A DNA stretch of 64,000 nucleotides, taken from Chimonanthus salicifolius. Taxonomy: Eukaryota > Streptophyta > Magnoliopsida > Laurales > Calycanthaceae. Location of the stretch: NCBI GenBank assembly GCA_013350335.1, contig CM023542.1, positions 558,001 to 622,000 of the forward strand. Reading direction: 5' to 3'. The translations under genes were made by a program, and so were the position numbers. The notes below the pieces were generated by a model that was not told where the DNA came from, did no database searches, and was given only the letters and a program-made list of their open reading frames with translations. Positions 35,201 through 46,577 of this stretch are shown one piece after another. How positions within the stretch are numbered: position 1 is the first letter of the stretch; each line of letters begins with the position of its first letter.

Positions 35201-38200
35201 GGGAGGGCTTGATCACCCTTTTTATGTCTAATCTTCAGGAAAAGGTGTCAATAAACTGGTTGTTCTCAGTGTTTAATTACTGGGGACTGGTGAGGGATGT
35301 TTTTATCCCTCGGAGGAGGGACGCAAAAGGAAGAATCTTTGCCCTTGTAAGGATGGCCTACGGGTTGCTGGCTGAAAGGGAGTTATGGGTCCGAACGGAG
35401 TGCAATGGGAAGACTAGAATAATCAGATAAGTGGTTGAGACAGTTGGAGACAAAGGTGTTGGTGTAGTCATGGCACTATTAGATTGACCTTGTTCTTGTG
35501 CTGAGCAATGGACATAAACTTGAAGAGGTTTAGGGCGGCTAGGAGGGAAGGAATAGGTACCATGTAGAAAATAATAATAGATAAAAGGAAAAGAGAAAGA
35601 AAATATTGGAAGAGAGTAATTTCTCCCTGTGTATTGTCTTGAGTTGTATATTGCAAAAATGGGTCCCACAACAATGGGAACATCAATTGGAAGCAAAAGG
35701 ATAGTGGTAAAGGTAGGTCCTTGGGGTTTATCTGAAAATGTGGTAGATCTTCAAAAAAGGTGACATGCATGAAGACATTTTTTAGCAGCAGTTGAATCAA
35801 GATATTTGTGGATAGATGAATACCCTAGAAAGATGCATTTGATGGAGGTGGTAGATAATCTGTGCTTTTGTGGATCAAAGTTATGAGCAAAACAAACACA
35901 CTCTAATACCTTTGAAGGAAGAGTAGACACGTGATGATCTTTAGGAAAATATCAACAGGTGAATTATTGTCCAAAGTTGTAGTAGGCTAACAATTAATTA
36001 CATAAGAAGCAAATTAAACTACTTCAAGCCAATAAGATTTCAGTACCTTCATTCCAGTGAGTAGAGCATGTGTGATATTGAGAAGGTGATGACTTTTGGA
36101 TTCAGCTACTCCATTTTGTTGAAGGGTATGAGGAGATGTGGTCAGATTCAGGGCTATTCTCTTGTAGATTCAATAAAAAAGAATAATTTAAATATTCTCT
36201 GCCTTCATCATTGCTAAGAATTTTAATGTTCTAGGAAATAATTTTGCACCCACTTATGAAAGGATTGAATATTAGCAATTTGTAACTTTCAATCATTTCA
36301 TAAATGGGTGCAGAACTATCTCCTTTAGAACATTATGCTCTATGATAGGTTCAACTGGAGAAGTAGAATTCGAAGAGCCGACCCAAATAGATGAGATTTT
36401 GGCATATGATGGTCATGATTCTGAAATGATTGAAAAATGGAAAAGACTTTATTCTTGACTAAATCCATATCATCCGAAAAGCATTACCAATGAAATAAAC
36501 AAAATATGGTAAGACTACTAACAAACAAGGATTAGAAGACAAGCAAGGGAGAAATAAAGTTGATGCTAAAGATATAGTAGATGAAAGATGAATTACCACT
36601 TTACTAGTCATGTTGGTATGGGTACCATTAACAAGATCAACAGTTCCAAAATTATAATGTACTAGATTTGAAAGGGTAGCAATCATACTAGTTATATGGT
36701 CAATAGCCCTTTAATCAATGATCCAACTAGAGGGAGATGTGACATGCAAAGCAGAGTATGAGATACCTAATTGGGTTAAAGCAGCATGAGAAGATTGAGA
36801 AGAGTTACTACCGCTCTGTTTAGACCTCTCTTGTATGAAAGCATTGAATTCATGATGGGGAACCTTGAAGTACTCCTCCCCCATTGACAAAGGGATTCTT
36901 GATTCATGTCTGACATTATAAGCTTGTTGATCGAAGAATTGTGGAGGCTCAGCCATGCAAAGTATCTACAAAATGGTTGGCTCATTTGCAAAGAGTGCCA
37001 AAATCGATTGTTCTTCATTCATTCCTTACCCGTAGATCCTTTGCCTGACACTTCCCAAAGAATGCAACAAGTGCCAGAGAAGCCTATTTGGCAGATGCTA
37101 AAGCTGTATTGAACCAACATTCATAGCTTGCTGACGATGCTCATTACAAAGGAGCGAGCATGGTATTTACAATAGAAAGTGGAGGAATGGTAGCTTAAAG
37201 TCGGGATTGAGACCAGCCAGTATTTCATATGTATGCCAAGACATTAAATTTTCTATAAATTTCATTCTCTTTTGCGGTAGACAAGACTAATATTCTTGGC
37301 ATAGTGCAGTTCTTGCCAAAGAGTTAGCAAATGAGTATAATACTGAACTACTGATTGGTCAGCATAGAGTTTCTGTACCAACATCCGAAGCATCTTTTGC
37401 TATAAGTAGATTATTGAGACTATTTGCAAAGTGGTTCTCCATAGAATTGAGGAGCCAAGAAAGAACTAACCAATTGTTAGCCTTTTATTCCTTTTAATTC
37501 TTGGCATCTTTTGAAGGTTCAGGAAGACTACCATCAATATATTCCAACTGTTGTTTGCTGGAAATGCCCCTTAGCTGAGCTTGCCAACTAATCTAAACCG
37601 TAATGAGTTGTGTCACAAGTTAACCAAGTTGAGTGGATTAGGTTTCAACCAAAACTTGACCAAGTGGTATGTGACTAGGCTGTCTCAGCAGGTTCCTAGT
37701 TATCCACCTGGTCGGCCAACTATGCTACCATGAACAATAAAACGATAAGCTATATGTTCAGTATAGGACCCTGTCATGGTTGTGTTAGTTTGGAATTGCA
37801 TTTCTCAAATGATGACATTTGATTCGTTGAGGCATCTTCCATACAATTTATGTGCGGCTAATTCAAAATTCTTTAAAAATCCACATGAGATGATCTCTAG
37901 GGTTCATAATAGTGTTTAAAATAATAAATAAAGAAGACACCTTCAGATCCACCCAATAAAAGTAAGAGCGTCAGGTTTAACTGTTATGCTCATGGCCTTA
38001 TATCACAGGGATATATATTATTTGAACATAGTTTTGGTGTTTGAGTAGCTTCAGATTCCTTCATTTGGCAAATTCAGTGACCCCCACAGGATCATGCCAC
38101 ATGTATATTACATGGAAGTTGTGCCAATCAAATCTGCACTCCAAACAATCTTATTAACATTTGGATTTTACTTATATTTCCACTATGGACATCTTTTTAA

Positions 38201-38819
38201 GATTTAAATCTCCGATTTATTTCTTTTCTATGATGTACCATAAATCTATAAGCTGTATCATAATATGCCATTGTGGACCATTCACTAGAAGACCCTTTCA
38301 TGGTAGTTGCATTCTGGAATTTCATTTTATGAATGGTCTTAACCTTCTGACTACAGTCATTATGTTTGGAAATCTTATTTTCAACTTTATAAATTCATTG
38401 GATGGCCATCAATTTGGATGACTTTGGATTTGTTTCTTCTGGATGATTTGAATCTAATGCATGAATTAGTCACCATTTTGAAAAGTTTGTAAACACACTT
38501 CCTTAAAAAAAAAGTTCAGTCTTCAATTGTGGACCAACTAGTATATGATATACCTGTCTTGCAACTACCAAAACTCAAAATTTATATTGTTGACCCAATT
38601 GATTTCCACATTGACAATGTCACTTACGTTTGGTTGCGATGGTACTCCGTGCAGGGAATTGCGCCACCCACACTGAACCTTGAAAAACCAGATCCTGTTT
38701 TCTGTGATGGCTTTGTACCGTTGTCTGCCTCGAAGAAGATGCCAATAAGAGCTGCTCTTTCAAATTCTTTTGGTTTTGGTGGCACAAATGCATCACTTTT
38801 ATTTGCTTGTCCCCCGTAG
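26264..38819 (+). CDS. KAS: Mitochondrial 3-oxoacyl-[acyl-carrier-protein] synthase (mtKAS)
   Basis: Condensing enzyme of mitochondrial type II fatty-acid synthesis: malonyl-ACP plus acyl-ACP gives 3-oxoacyl-ACP, feeding octanoate and lipoate supply. Fourteen exons: 26264-26369, 26494-26723, 27474-27581, 27690-27761, 27916-28002, 28142-28293, 32012-32092, 32197-32230, 32343-32409, 32495-32571, 33424-33484, 33570-33652, 34639-34710, 38655-38819. They sum to 1395 nt, a 464-residue protein (Arabidopsis mtKAS is about 461), and every phase closes. The first ~30 residues (Arg-rich, no acidic residue) fit a mitochondrial presequence; the enzyme proper starts at [15 protein letters not shown]. The catalytic triad is intact: Cys211 in TACATGAHS, His352 in [12 protein letters not shown], His391 in [14 protein letters not shown]. 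Lys386 and the GFGGTNA loop near the C-terminus are also present. Introns 6 and 13 carry Copia fossils. Its 3' end faces TRZ2. Confidence 0.97.
28780..30935 (-). mobile_element. Decayed Ty1/Copia element (RT-RNase H end and 3' LTR) in mtKAS intron 6
   Basis: Minus-strand frames contain Copia reverse-transcriptase and RNase H pieces: [19 protein letters not shown] at 30677-30859, and a stretch reading as SPNDH...[14 protein letters not shown] around 29590-29690. A purine tract (GAGGGAGAG, minus strand, near 29000) marks the start of an LTR-like part reaching down to about 28780. Stops and shifts are frequent, and a younger L1 fragment interrupts it at 29107-29368. Outer limits are approximate. 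Confidence 0.72.
29094..29381 (-). mobile_element. 5'-truncated L1 insertion with 13-bp target duplication, nested in a Copia fossil
   Basis: TACAAGATTGTGT is repeated exactly at 29094-29106 and 29369-29381. The insert begins on the plus strand with a T run followed by GAGCGGTAAC, i.e. a poly(A) tail on the minus strand. The same tail word (T run, GAACGGTAAG) is found on the L1 at 58690, so both belong to related L1 families. Confidence 0.85.
30940..31104 (+). mobile_element. tRNA-derived SINE, copy A
   Basis: A tRNA-like head (TAGGTTAGTTGGCTTG as A box; TGTTTGACTCC as B box) is followed by a body with TAACCTAATACACGAGGCTTGTGGGTGG and GGGATACCCATG, then an A run at 31093-31104. The reverse complement of 32714-32890 matches along its whole length. 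No clear target duplication. Confidence 0.75.
31817..31866. repeat. (CA)n microsatellite, interrupted
   Basis: A CA dinucleotide run with GC/GA/TA interruptions, in mtKAS intron 6 about 150 bp before exon 7. Confidence 0.95.
32704..32900 (-). mobile_element. tRNA-derived SINE, copy B, with 10-bp target duplication
   Basis: Flanked by ATGCTTGGAC at 32704-32713 and 32891-32900. Read on the minus strand it has an A box (TAGCTCAATTGGCATG), a B box (GGTTCAATTCTCC), a body matching copy A (GGGGATACCCATGAG) and a terminal A run (T run at 32716 on the plus strand). It lies in mtKAS intron 10. This is the best preserved copy of the family in the window. Confidence 0.88.
35080..35440 (+). mobile_element. 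L1 ORF1-type fragment with an RRM-like domain, in mtKAS intron 13
   Basis: The plus-strand frame at 35209-35430 reads [19 protein letters not shown] then [19 protein letters not shown] and FALVRM. This is the RNP2/RNP1 pattern of the RRM found in ORF1 of many plant L1 elements. Upstream a Gly/Trp-rich G-rich stretch fits the same protein family. The fragment stops after about 75 codons and joins Copia-derived sequence of opposite orientation. It is unlikely to be an exon, since the flanking mtKAS exons splice perfectly without it. Confidence 0.6.
35450..37560 (-). mobile_element. Decayed Ty1/Copia element (gag-protease-integrase part) in mtKAS intron 13
   Basis: Minus-strand frames show the gag/protease border SSWIID at 36711-36956, followed after a stop by a protease-like stretch ([20 protein letters not shown]) at 36459-36686. 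Further down, HLFEDLPHF-type sequence around 35730 belongs to the post-integrase linker. RT and RNase H were not seen on this side. Many stops and shifts make it an old fossil. No LTR pair was found, so the limits are approximate. Confidence 0.65.
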
Positions 38820-40202
38820 CAATGACCGATGGATGATTCCACTCATGGCTATGAAGCAGAAATGAACGAGAAACATCAATTCTGGATTCAAACGCTGCCG
38901 GGAGAAGAATTTTAATGGGAAAAATATTGTATTTGAAAAACATTATATATGAAAAAAAAAATCAATTTTGGATTCAATCTCATGGAGAAGAATTTTGGGG
39001 TGAAAAATATCATATTTGAGAGTTGCAAAAAGAGATTTTTTATGAGAATTTATTTCTTCTCCGAGAGTTTGTTTCCATATATTACTTTTCAATTTCTGTA
39101 TTTGTGTTACTTTTTGAGTTTAATCTATTTTAATAAATCAGTCTTCTTTTGCTTTCAGTGGTCTGTGGCTCAGTCCATATTCTCTATAACCAACATAAGG
39201 GGTGAAAAATTCGGCCAGGCCGAGATATCGGCTGATCGATAAATTTCTCTCTTTTGATTTTTTTTCCTTAATATCGGTATTTTTATTATTATTTTTTCTG
39301 AATTAAAAAATAAATAAAAATCCAAAAGGAAGCTGACTTTTTTTTAAAAAAAAAATTGAAAATGAAAATATCGGCCAATATTTGGGCCGATATTGGTCCA
39401 ATATCGGCCGAGATATCAATTCGGGCCCACCACCGTTTTGAATTTTTTTTTTAAAAGACCGATATTATGAATATCGACCGATATCGAACTGATATATATT
39501 GTCGATATATCGGCCATATCGGCAAAGAAATACTGTGTACGGTCGATACGTTTCGTATCGACTGATAGGTTTACCCCTTCTCGCTTCTATGAAGTTGCCC
39601 ATTTTTTATGTTGCGTTCTGTCTAATCATCGTTGCAGAAGCTAGGTCTTATATGAGTATTCAATTAGATTTATTCCTGAATGAACTTTCTGTATTATTAT
39701 TGCCTGTAATCAGCCAATGTCAACACCATCTAAATTAGCAGGTAAAATATGTTCAATTTAAGAAAACACTGTAAACAGACTCTTCAAAGTCGGTATTGTA
39801 ACCTGCAATTTTAGTTGTCATGATATTTTAGTTTGGTTTCTTAGATGGCGGCAGGTACCCTTAGTTAAGACTCCCTTGCACAAGTTCTCATTCACCTCTT
39901 CTACTTGTTACTAATACCCATTATTTGGAACAAGAAATCAACAAATTCTCAATCCACATAATCACAAATCTTTTTCATATCTAATTCTAGTAAAGACCAA
40001 GACTTTGACGACGAAGATTGATGACGTCTTGAAAAGTTCATAGTTCGTTTTTGAGACATTTTCATTTTGAAAAATGGTCACCCATGAATTTTTTTTTCCT
40101 CATGTTTTTGGAGATATGATCATAAATAAAAGTTAAGATGCAGAAAGGTTCATCTTACTACAGGTACAGGTTAAATACAAAATGGACAGGTTGGATACAT
40201 GG
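38820..40202. other. Spacer between convergent mtKAS and TRZ2
   Basis: The 3' untranslated regions of both genes meet here. The centre is the TATCGGCC-rich repeat (39205-39560). No coding sequence is recognised; the frame at 39499-39738 is unlike any family I know. Confidence 0.6.
39205..39560. repeat. TATCGGCCGATAT-rich repeat, dispersed repeat copy 3
   Basis: More than ten variants of GATATCGGC, GGCCGATAT and TATCGGCCA occur in about 350 bp, in both orientations, around two T/A-rich runs. The same words occur at 5285-5445 and 19268-19288. The high palindrome density would favour hairpins. Confidence 0.7.
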
Positions 40203-43200
40203 TTAAATGTACATTGATTTGAATCCTTCTGTGAGACCCAACACCTTTGTTGATGACAACTTCGATTGCAGCTTTGACAAGGCTTGCCGGATATCCTGTG
40301 GCCAAATAAAAAAAGATAAAAGAAGAGAAAATTTCATCAAAAGTTATGGGCTTTTTCCAAATAAACTCGAAAGAAATGGGGCCTTGGAAAAATCACAAAA
40401 TTTAATGACCATCCTTTTTTGGGTCAAGTCAATGACAACCCATTTTTTAAAGCTAGGATTTGTCTTACATATGTGATTTTGGGATGTAATTCTGTTCATG
40501 GTGTGGCCAATGCGATTAATGGTCCAGATCTTGGATCTTGTGCATGTATTGATAACTAGAAATCAGAAAATTGATCTTAAATAGATGGACAAATAGCTTT
40601 TGATGATGATGATGATAATTTTTTCTTTTTACAATGGTGGTGGTGGTGACAATGATAACATGTCAGATGCATGTAGAAGATTGATTCAGTAATAACTAAA
40701 CTAGTAGGCATCACAGTATGTTTCACTAAATGATAAGCATCAACTTTCACCTCAATCTTGTACCGGTATGAAAAATGTGTCAGCAAAAGAGCTTCATTCC
40801 TGATCCACTGAGCATATTCCATAATCTAAATTCACAAAAGAATGTCATCTTTTAGAAGTGAACTTAAGCATGCCCACATACAAGGAAGATTCAAGTCAGG
40901 CTTCTTGGATATTTAGGAGCAGAGAAAAATTGTTTCCTGGTTTTGGAAATTCTACTTTTCATAAATTTCCAGCAGTTAAAAATAATCAGGAATCTTTCAA
41001 AAAAAAGTTGAAAAAGCATCAGGAAAAAATCTTCTTGGCTCTTAAAAGGACGAGAAGGCCTAATGCAATGAACTCCATGAAATTTGATAACAAACAAATA
41101 GAAAGAAAGGTCAAAGCCTGAAAGTAAATATTTTGGTCTTCTTCCATGTAAGTGGGCCAAATGGAATGATCATTAATGACAAACGACAACTTAGCAGGCC
41201 TAGAGAGGGATTGTGCCCAAGTCAAGGAAGAAAAATCATACAAGCAACCAAATAAAATGAAATACAGATCAGGGTAGTGCCCAACTTCCACAGAGCTGTT
41301 CCAACTGGAGTTAAATAATGGATTCAGTTAACAAAGCCCATCAAACAATATTTTAGTCAATCTTTCCCCGTACAACTTCCTTGGGCAATGATCATCCATA
41401 AAATATCCTCTCGTTGTACTCAAGCCAAACCAACCAAACAATGGCTAAAGGTACCATTTGAAAACGGCCTTTCTTTAGAAATGGCCCTGAGCTCCATCCC
41501 AAAACAAGAGCACTGAAAGGAGGAGCAACAATCGAAGAGATATTTCAAATTCATTTGTATGTTAATGAAAATAATGAAGAAGAAGAATTTCAAATTAATT
41601 GTATTAGTGACAATGTGTCACATGCCAAGCACGTTCTTTAACCAGTACTATTTATTAAATGGTATTGTTTGACTAGCATCTATCAAAATGATACTTGGTA
41701 GAGACTAAATTCCAACGGTCATTCAAAGATCAATGACTACATGCACACAAAAACAATTTTGAATACCATTCTTTTTAAATGATCTTGACGGTAAAACCAC
41801 TTACTATATCATAACTTTTTTACTCCATTAAATGATATTTGGCAGACATAAATTCCGAAGGTCATTCAAAGATTAATGATGACATGCACATACCTCAAAC
41901 AAGTGCATATGACCGCGCTGTCGTGCATGCTCGATGCCCAACTCTTCATCTAAGAATGTTGCCTGTGGCCAGCAAAATGTAGAAATTGAAATAAAAAAAA
42001 AATTCAAAAAATTCACACTCATCTAAAAACCCAATATAAGTTAAGGTCTCTCTATGTGTTTATTAGGTAAACTACTAATGTGCCCGAGACCATGATTGGA
42101 TTAACTATGTCCTTCAATGATTGTCTCGGGTGTGGGTGAGGAATATTTATCACTATCCCCTTTGAAAGACGGTAATAAATAATCATTTATGTAAACATTA
42201 AGCAAGAACACTCTGGTAGACACTGTTGAGAAGTTTGCCCTATTGCCTTGGGACGCAACCTTAGGCAACTGAGAAAGGTGCCCTTGACGGAGCTCGCAAG
42301 TACCAACGAAGAAGCCTTTCTGCCACATTAATTAGGATTTAATAATGGGTAAATAATACAATTTCATTTCATCAGCTTCTCCAATCTCCAATTGGTGCTG
42401 CCAAACTTTGTCCTTTTTAAAGAATCATCAAGGAATTTCCAATGATAAACCCTATCACATGCTTTTTCTGCATTAGGTTCGCACACATTTCCCAACATCT
42501 TTTCCTTCCGCCTATGCACTCATTGTACACTAGATTGGAAAAAGAAAAAAGAAAAAAACAATGTTGCAGTGAGACATTATTATCTATCGCATTGCAATAA
42601 CAGTCCCACCAAGCTTAATTCACTAAAATTGTTCTAAGCTACCAGCATCATCCTTCTAAAGCTTATTGATCTAATTCGATGAGTTTCCACTATTAGATAA
42701 ATGTAAAATTTTGAGAACCTTAAAAAATGTAACTTCTCTTATCCAATGAAGACAAAATTTTATAGGCATCATATGCAAGCCAAGGCCTTTCAACCCAACC
42801 CATCTATGTGGACTCAAGTGAGCCCATCAAGGAGTTTGTACCAAACTTGGTGCAAACTTATTTATGGGGAAAGGTGTATCTATCTACCTATATATATAAA
42901 TGGGATATGATGTGTTTTAATCTAAGATTACTCTCTTAATTGCAGTTAGTTCTTGACCTGAATAAGAACACTATCATATAATATTACGGTCCTAACAGAA
43001 AACCATTTCCATAAATAATTATAATCAAGAGAAATTATTGTACAGGCAAAACATGAAAGAGACAAAATACAACCTAAAAGTGATATTTATGAAATAAATA
43101 AATAAATAAATAAATAAAGAACAAACAATGACAAATAGAGATAATGATACTTACCTCAGTTATAAGAACTTTTGCTCTCAAGGCATCTGCATTCCTAGTT

Positions 43201-44782
43201 TCCAATATAAATTCGGATGTTGTATCTCCGGTGACAGCCACTTCAGGAGACAATATGGTGTCTGTTATCTAACAAAGAAGAAACTCCTATATAAGAGACA
43301 CTAAATATAGCTCCCAAAAATACAATACATTTTTCAAATTCTTTGAATGCAGTAAAGTATCCTAGAAGTGCCATAAAACGGAAATAACACACCTCAACCC
43401 CTGAAAATTTGAGTTTCTTGATCTGGGTTCCTTTCATATGAGCATATTTTTTTTTCAACTTCTTAGTCACAGTATAAATGACGTATCCCTGAATCCAATC
43501 AGAAAACATGTCACATTTAGCCCATTTTTTTTTTTAAAAAACAGCATCTTCTCTAAAAGTATACCTGGCTGGGAATAACATGGTGTGTCTTGAATGGTCT
43601 TACAACAAGGTCATTCCTCATTTCATAGGTTTCCCCTAGAGTCAAATTTGAAAAGTCAATCAGCTATTGGAGAAAGCAATTCTCATCAATAAAGAAGTCC
43701 TCCACTTTTCTTTCTTTCTTTCAGCAAGAGAGAGAGAGGTTCAACGATGAACTGTCATTCAAGAAATGAAGAATAAAAATTCACACACCTACATCTAATG
43801 CTATCAAATCAAAGTTCAGCTCATGTCGACTCATAGCCCTGTGAATGTCAAATAGCTTCTCCACATCCTCCTTAATACATGGTGGCACAAATATCGTTGG
43901 AGGCTTTAAGCTGTAGAGAGCACGAGTTGCCACATACATTGGAAGCCCTCCCTACAATCATTAGATATGAACTTTAATGTACCCATAAGGTAGATTAGAA
44001 CAAATGACTCGAGGAAAGATTAGATTTTTCTTTCTTCATTTTTATGTGGCATGCATGCACTAGATGTGGAGATCATTTATGTCGACCCCACCCTGCACAC
44101 ACGAGTACCATAGCCAAAAGCCATCATATTTGAGGAATCTGCAAATTGACTGGGTTTTAGCCCCCCTTTTTACAAGAAGTTTGTAGCAATGTCGTTAACC
44201 ACTGTCTTCAGCAATAGTTCTGAAGTGTAATAGTTACAAACCTCAAATCAGTATAATTTCTGGACTATGGGCAAGCGTAACTGGGAAAAAAAAAATTAAA
44301 AGAAAAAGACCAAGTGTTTCCCACAAAATCAAAGAAATGGTTTGATGTAAGCAAGCAAGCGTACAATGTGATCGAGATGGGCATGGGTGATGAAGAGGAA
44401 GTCCTGCTGAACAGCTCTAGATGGGCATCGGCCAATGTCGAAGGCTGCGTTGAGTCTGGGGACCACCACGCATGTCTCGTGGCCCGCCACCGATATTCCT
44501 TCAATAAGATAGCCCCCCACGTCCACTCCCTTCCTCTTTACCTCCGCCCTCGCCTTCCTGTACTCCTCTTCCTCAAATGCCTTGTCGATGGCCCCTAGCA
44601 ATCCCAACCCTTTGACTGCGGATGGACGGTGGATGCTGAAGGCGTTGATGTTACTGGTTCTTTAGCCCAAGTGGGCTTCGTGCATTCCTCTTGCCTATGG
44701 AGAATTCGGGGATTTTCCAGCCAAACAAATAGGGGATTTGGGAGGATGAAGAAGAAGAGAAGCTTGTAAGAGACAGTTCCAT
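40203..44782 (-). CDS. TRZ2: Ribonuclease Z, chloroplast type (TRZ2), frameshifted in exon 1
   Basis: Short-form tRNase Z, which cuts precursor tRNAs just after the discriminator base. Exons on the minus strand: 44365-44782, 43789-43951, 43565-43635, 43393-43488, 43155-43268, 41894-41962, 40751-40825, 40203-40295. All junctions are canonical and exons 2-8 stay in phase. Metallo-beta-lactamase motifs are intact: THAHLDH at the end of exon 1, THHVIPSQ, VTGDTT, ATFLDE and THFSYRY; the exosite region is in exon 4 (VTKKLKKKYAHMKG). The N-terminus from ATG 44782 is Ser-rich with no early acidic cluster, like a chloroplast transit peptide. Odd: that frame stops at a TAA (44651-44653), and the body frame opens only after a TAA at 44662-44664. 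A 1-nt shift must lie between; exon 1 is 418 nt, one over a multiple of three. No in-frame ATG serves the body frame before Ala-Ile-Asp-Lys. Lesion or assembly error. Confidence 0.92.
41686..41896. repeat. Diverged tandem duplication (period 143 bp) abutting the TRZ2 intron 6 donor
   Basis: About 65 bp at 41686-41752 and 41833-41896 match at roughly four bases in five (shared GGTCATTCAAAGAT and CATGCACA; 143 bp between them). The right copy ends at the 5' splice site of TRZ2 exon 6 (minus strand), so the first bases of that intron have been duplicated downstream. Confidence 0.75.
43092..43118. repeat. (AAAT)n microsatellite
   Basis: About seven AAAT units inside TRZ2 intron 5, close to the exon 5 boundary. 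Confidence 0.95.
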
Positions 44783-46577
44783 CTTTCTACCACGGCCTCC
44801 TGCTCACATCATCAACACTCAAGAATGAATTTTGGAGGCTTTGGTAGGGTTTTGCAATGCTGCAATTTGTCTTAAAGTTCAGTCTGCTTCGGCTAACTCC
44901 AACTCTATACATCGATTTAACAAAGGATGAGATGAAACTGTGAAAGACAGGACGGTAAGAATTTGGTCGTTATTTCAATTTCATTATTTTATTTAAAAAT
45001 TATTTAAAAAAATTAATTGTGTATACTTATTTAAATTGATAGTGAAGTTTTATATATTTTATATTATTATAATTATCTATCAAAATAAAGTCCCAAATAT
45101 ATCAAAAGTATTTTAATTCTCAATTTTAATTTTGAAATATAATAAAATCTACTAACTCATATAATATATTAAATAAAATAAAAATATTTGTTACTTCACT
45201 AAAATAACATAGTTGCGTTGCTTCAACATTTTTGTTTAGATTTAGTTTTTTAAAAGCCTACCAGTCTTCGGTTTACCCTATTAAACTTTATTAAGTTTAA
45301 AGTTATGAAAACCTCAATGGCCTAGAGTTTGAAAGGATAAGGATTGAAGCGGCTGAACCTCAATATTCTATAAAATGTCTGGAATCTATCATATTAAATT
45401 GTTGGATTATTTATTTTTATAATTGTAATTAGTATGAAAAAATGTTTTTATAAAAATATAATTAATTCTATTTTTATATTTGAAAATTTATATTTAATGT
45501 TATTTACATATTATTATATTTTTAAATTATTTATTATTAATTAAAAATAAGTTAAATTTCTGCTATACATGGATCAATTTTAAAACATGGCTTAGATTGT
45601 AAGAAAAATAGTAATAATAAAATTTTAATGATGTATAATTAAATCGATTTTCAAAATTATTCACTTCATGATAAAAATACATACTAATTAACAAGTTGAT
45701 TGAGAGTTTCATAAAATAGTAAAATCTCCATAAAATTCTACCTAATGCAATGTACTTTCTTTCCTAATCCATCACAGCAAAAATTATACTAGTCAGGAAA
45801 TGAATGAAATGAAATGAAATGAAATGGGGGATGGTGATATGGTGATAACTCTATTGTAAATGTCATTAATTGAATATAAAATTCACCATACATCATTTTG
45901 ATTGGATCAATCAAGTAAAAAAATTTAAAAACTTCACTTGGTTGATTTAATTATAATAACTTAAAAAATCCAATAGTACAAATTAAAAGTACATTTAATA
46001 CACTACAAGTAAACCAAATGTTAACCTAAATTTCAACAGGCTAAACTGGTATAAGAACTTTCCTTCGACTTCTATCCAAAGTGGATCCAAACCAAAGATG
46101 TCAAAGAAAAATACAGTTCCCCGATGATAATTGAGATATTATTAATCTTGAAAATGAGTTGAATTGCAAAGAGGAAATACAAACTACAATTTAATTCACT
46201 CAACTTTAAAAAATAGAATTCAAAGAAAGAACTTAAAAGAACACACTTAGTTTTAATTTTATAATGAATATAAGTATACTTTTAATATTATTTTAATTAC
46301 ATTAATTTTTCACAGCGTCTTTTTTTTTAAATAAGCTGAAACAGGTGGGTCCCAGAACGGATCTAACAATTAAGGGAAAAGAAAAGAAAAGAAATGACAA
46401 AATGCGCACAAGCTTTTACATTTCACCAATTTTAGGAAAAACCATATTGGATCAACAAGTGTCCAAAAGAGGTATTTATTTATGGTTCTTAACCGTCACA
46501 TCTTATACGACATGAGAGATGTATTGGATTTGCCCAAGCTGATGAAGCTATAACATTCAGAGGTTTTAAGCTTATAA
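44783..46577. other. Spacer between TRZ2 promoter and UFC1 3' end
   Basis: AT-rich spacer. Just above TRZ2 lies its leader and promoter. A (GAAAT)n run of about five units sits near 45801-45826. The right end is the UFC1 3' flank. No gene is recognised. Confidence 0.55.

Noticed and set aside
42101..42328. 75-codon minus-strand frame as an extra TRZ2 exon
   Set aside because: TRZ2 exons 5 and 6 join in phase without it and the translation is unlike tRNase Z.
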